The position numbers were made by a program, and so were the translations under genes. Positions 7,167-7,357 of a stretch of DNA of 7,357 bases are shown piece by piece. The first letter of the stretch is position 1, and each line of letters starts with the position of its first letter. The notes below the pieces were generated by a model that searched no databases, had not been told where the DNA came from, and saw only the letters and a program-made list of their open reading frames with translations. Origin of the DNA: Bacteroidales bacterium (GTDB lineage: Bacteria; Bacteroidota; Bacteroidia; Bacteroidales; NBLH01); assembly GCA_029210905.1 (NCBI GenBank), contig JARGGF010000198.1, positions 1 to 7,357 on the forward strand, read 5' to 3'.

Positions 7167-7174
7167 CAAAGTTA
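7167..7174 (-). promoter_or_regulatory. Second candidate -7 box upstream of parE
   Basis: The minus strand reads TAACTTTG, again an exact TAnnTTTG match, 43 bases upstream of the box at 7124-7131. No -33 TTTG is found at the usual spacing. In AT-rich DNA such a match can arise by chance, so this is a weaker alternative or tandem promoter for parE. Confidence 0.3.
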
Positions 7175-7322
7175 TTAACATCTACATCCGTTAATTATAG
7201 GGAATCATCAAATAATCGATTGAATATTACCTGCTTTATGGGGTTGGAAATAAGTGGATAAAAAATGACAATTTGTAACTTATTCTTCTATTCTGAGCTT
7301 AATAGAGGATATCTTTAATTTA

Positions 7323-7357
7323 ATGAAAAGAAACTACATCTTAGAAATTAATAAACA
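7323..7357 (+). CDS. Possible first codons of a divergent gene, cut by window edge
   Basis: An ATG at 7323-7325 opens a frame that stays open to the right edge, reading MKRNYILEINK. An AGAGGA stretch (7304-7309), 13 bases before the ATG, is a loose Shine-Dalgarno candidate. The lysine-rich beginning is compatible with a real N-terminus. Eleven codons are too few to identify a product or even to be sure it is a gene. If real, it would be transcribed divergently from parE. Confidence 0.25.
   Translation, partial: MKRNYILEINK

Noticed and set aside
7253..7261. DnaA-box-like sequence (TTATCCACT on the minus strand)
   Set aside because: One mismatch to TTATCCACA, a single copy, and no cluster or unwinding element nearby, so an origin is not supported.

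Overview
The window is AT-rich and comes from a member of the Bacteroidota, most likely a Bacteroidales/Marinilabiliales-type organism. This rests on the style of the ParE/ParC proteins, the near absence of strong Shine-Dalgarno sequences, and promoter-like TAnnTTTG boxes (the Bacteroidota -7 consensus) upstream of genes. The species cannot be named from the sequence alone.

Layout, left to right. Positions 1-293 (+) hold the 3' end of a PfkB/RfaE-type sugar kinase that enters from outside the window. Only 16 bases after its stop, on the opposite strand, ends a complete AAA+ ATPase with a DUF4143/nuclease-like C-terminus (310-1608, -). Upstream of that ATPase is a 383-base non-coding gap (1609-1991). 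It contains three tandem 32-33 bp repeats placed just upstream of a candidate promoter, plus a weak nested inverted repeat. From 1992 to 7108, all on the minus strand, lies a three-gene cluster read right to left: parE, a 77-base gap with a small hairpin, parC, a 6-base gap, then aroK. The last ~250 bases are the parE upstream region, with two -7-type boxes and possibly the first codons of a divergent gene running off the right edge.

How the genes fit together. ParE (ATPase/Toprim subunit) and ParC (breakage-reunion subunit) form topoisomerase IV, which decatenates daughter chromosomes and relaxes supercoils. AroK makes shikimate 3-phosphate for aromatic amino acid synthesis and appears to be a co-transcribed housekeeping gene rather than a functional partner. 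The ATPase gene with its repeat-bearing upstream region is the only accessory-looking part. It may have been inserted between aroK and the sugar kinase gene, but this cannot be proven from one genome.

No clearly new multi-gene system is visible. The best lead is the helically phased tandem repeat array in front of the AAA/DUF4143 gene.
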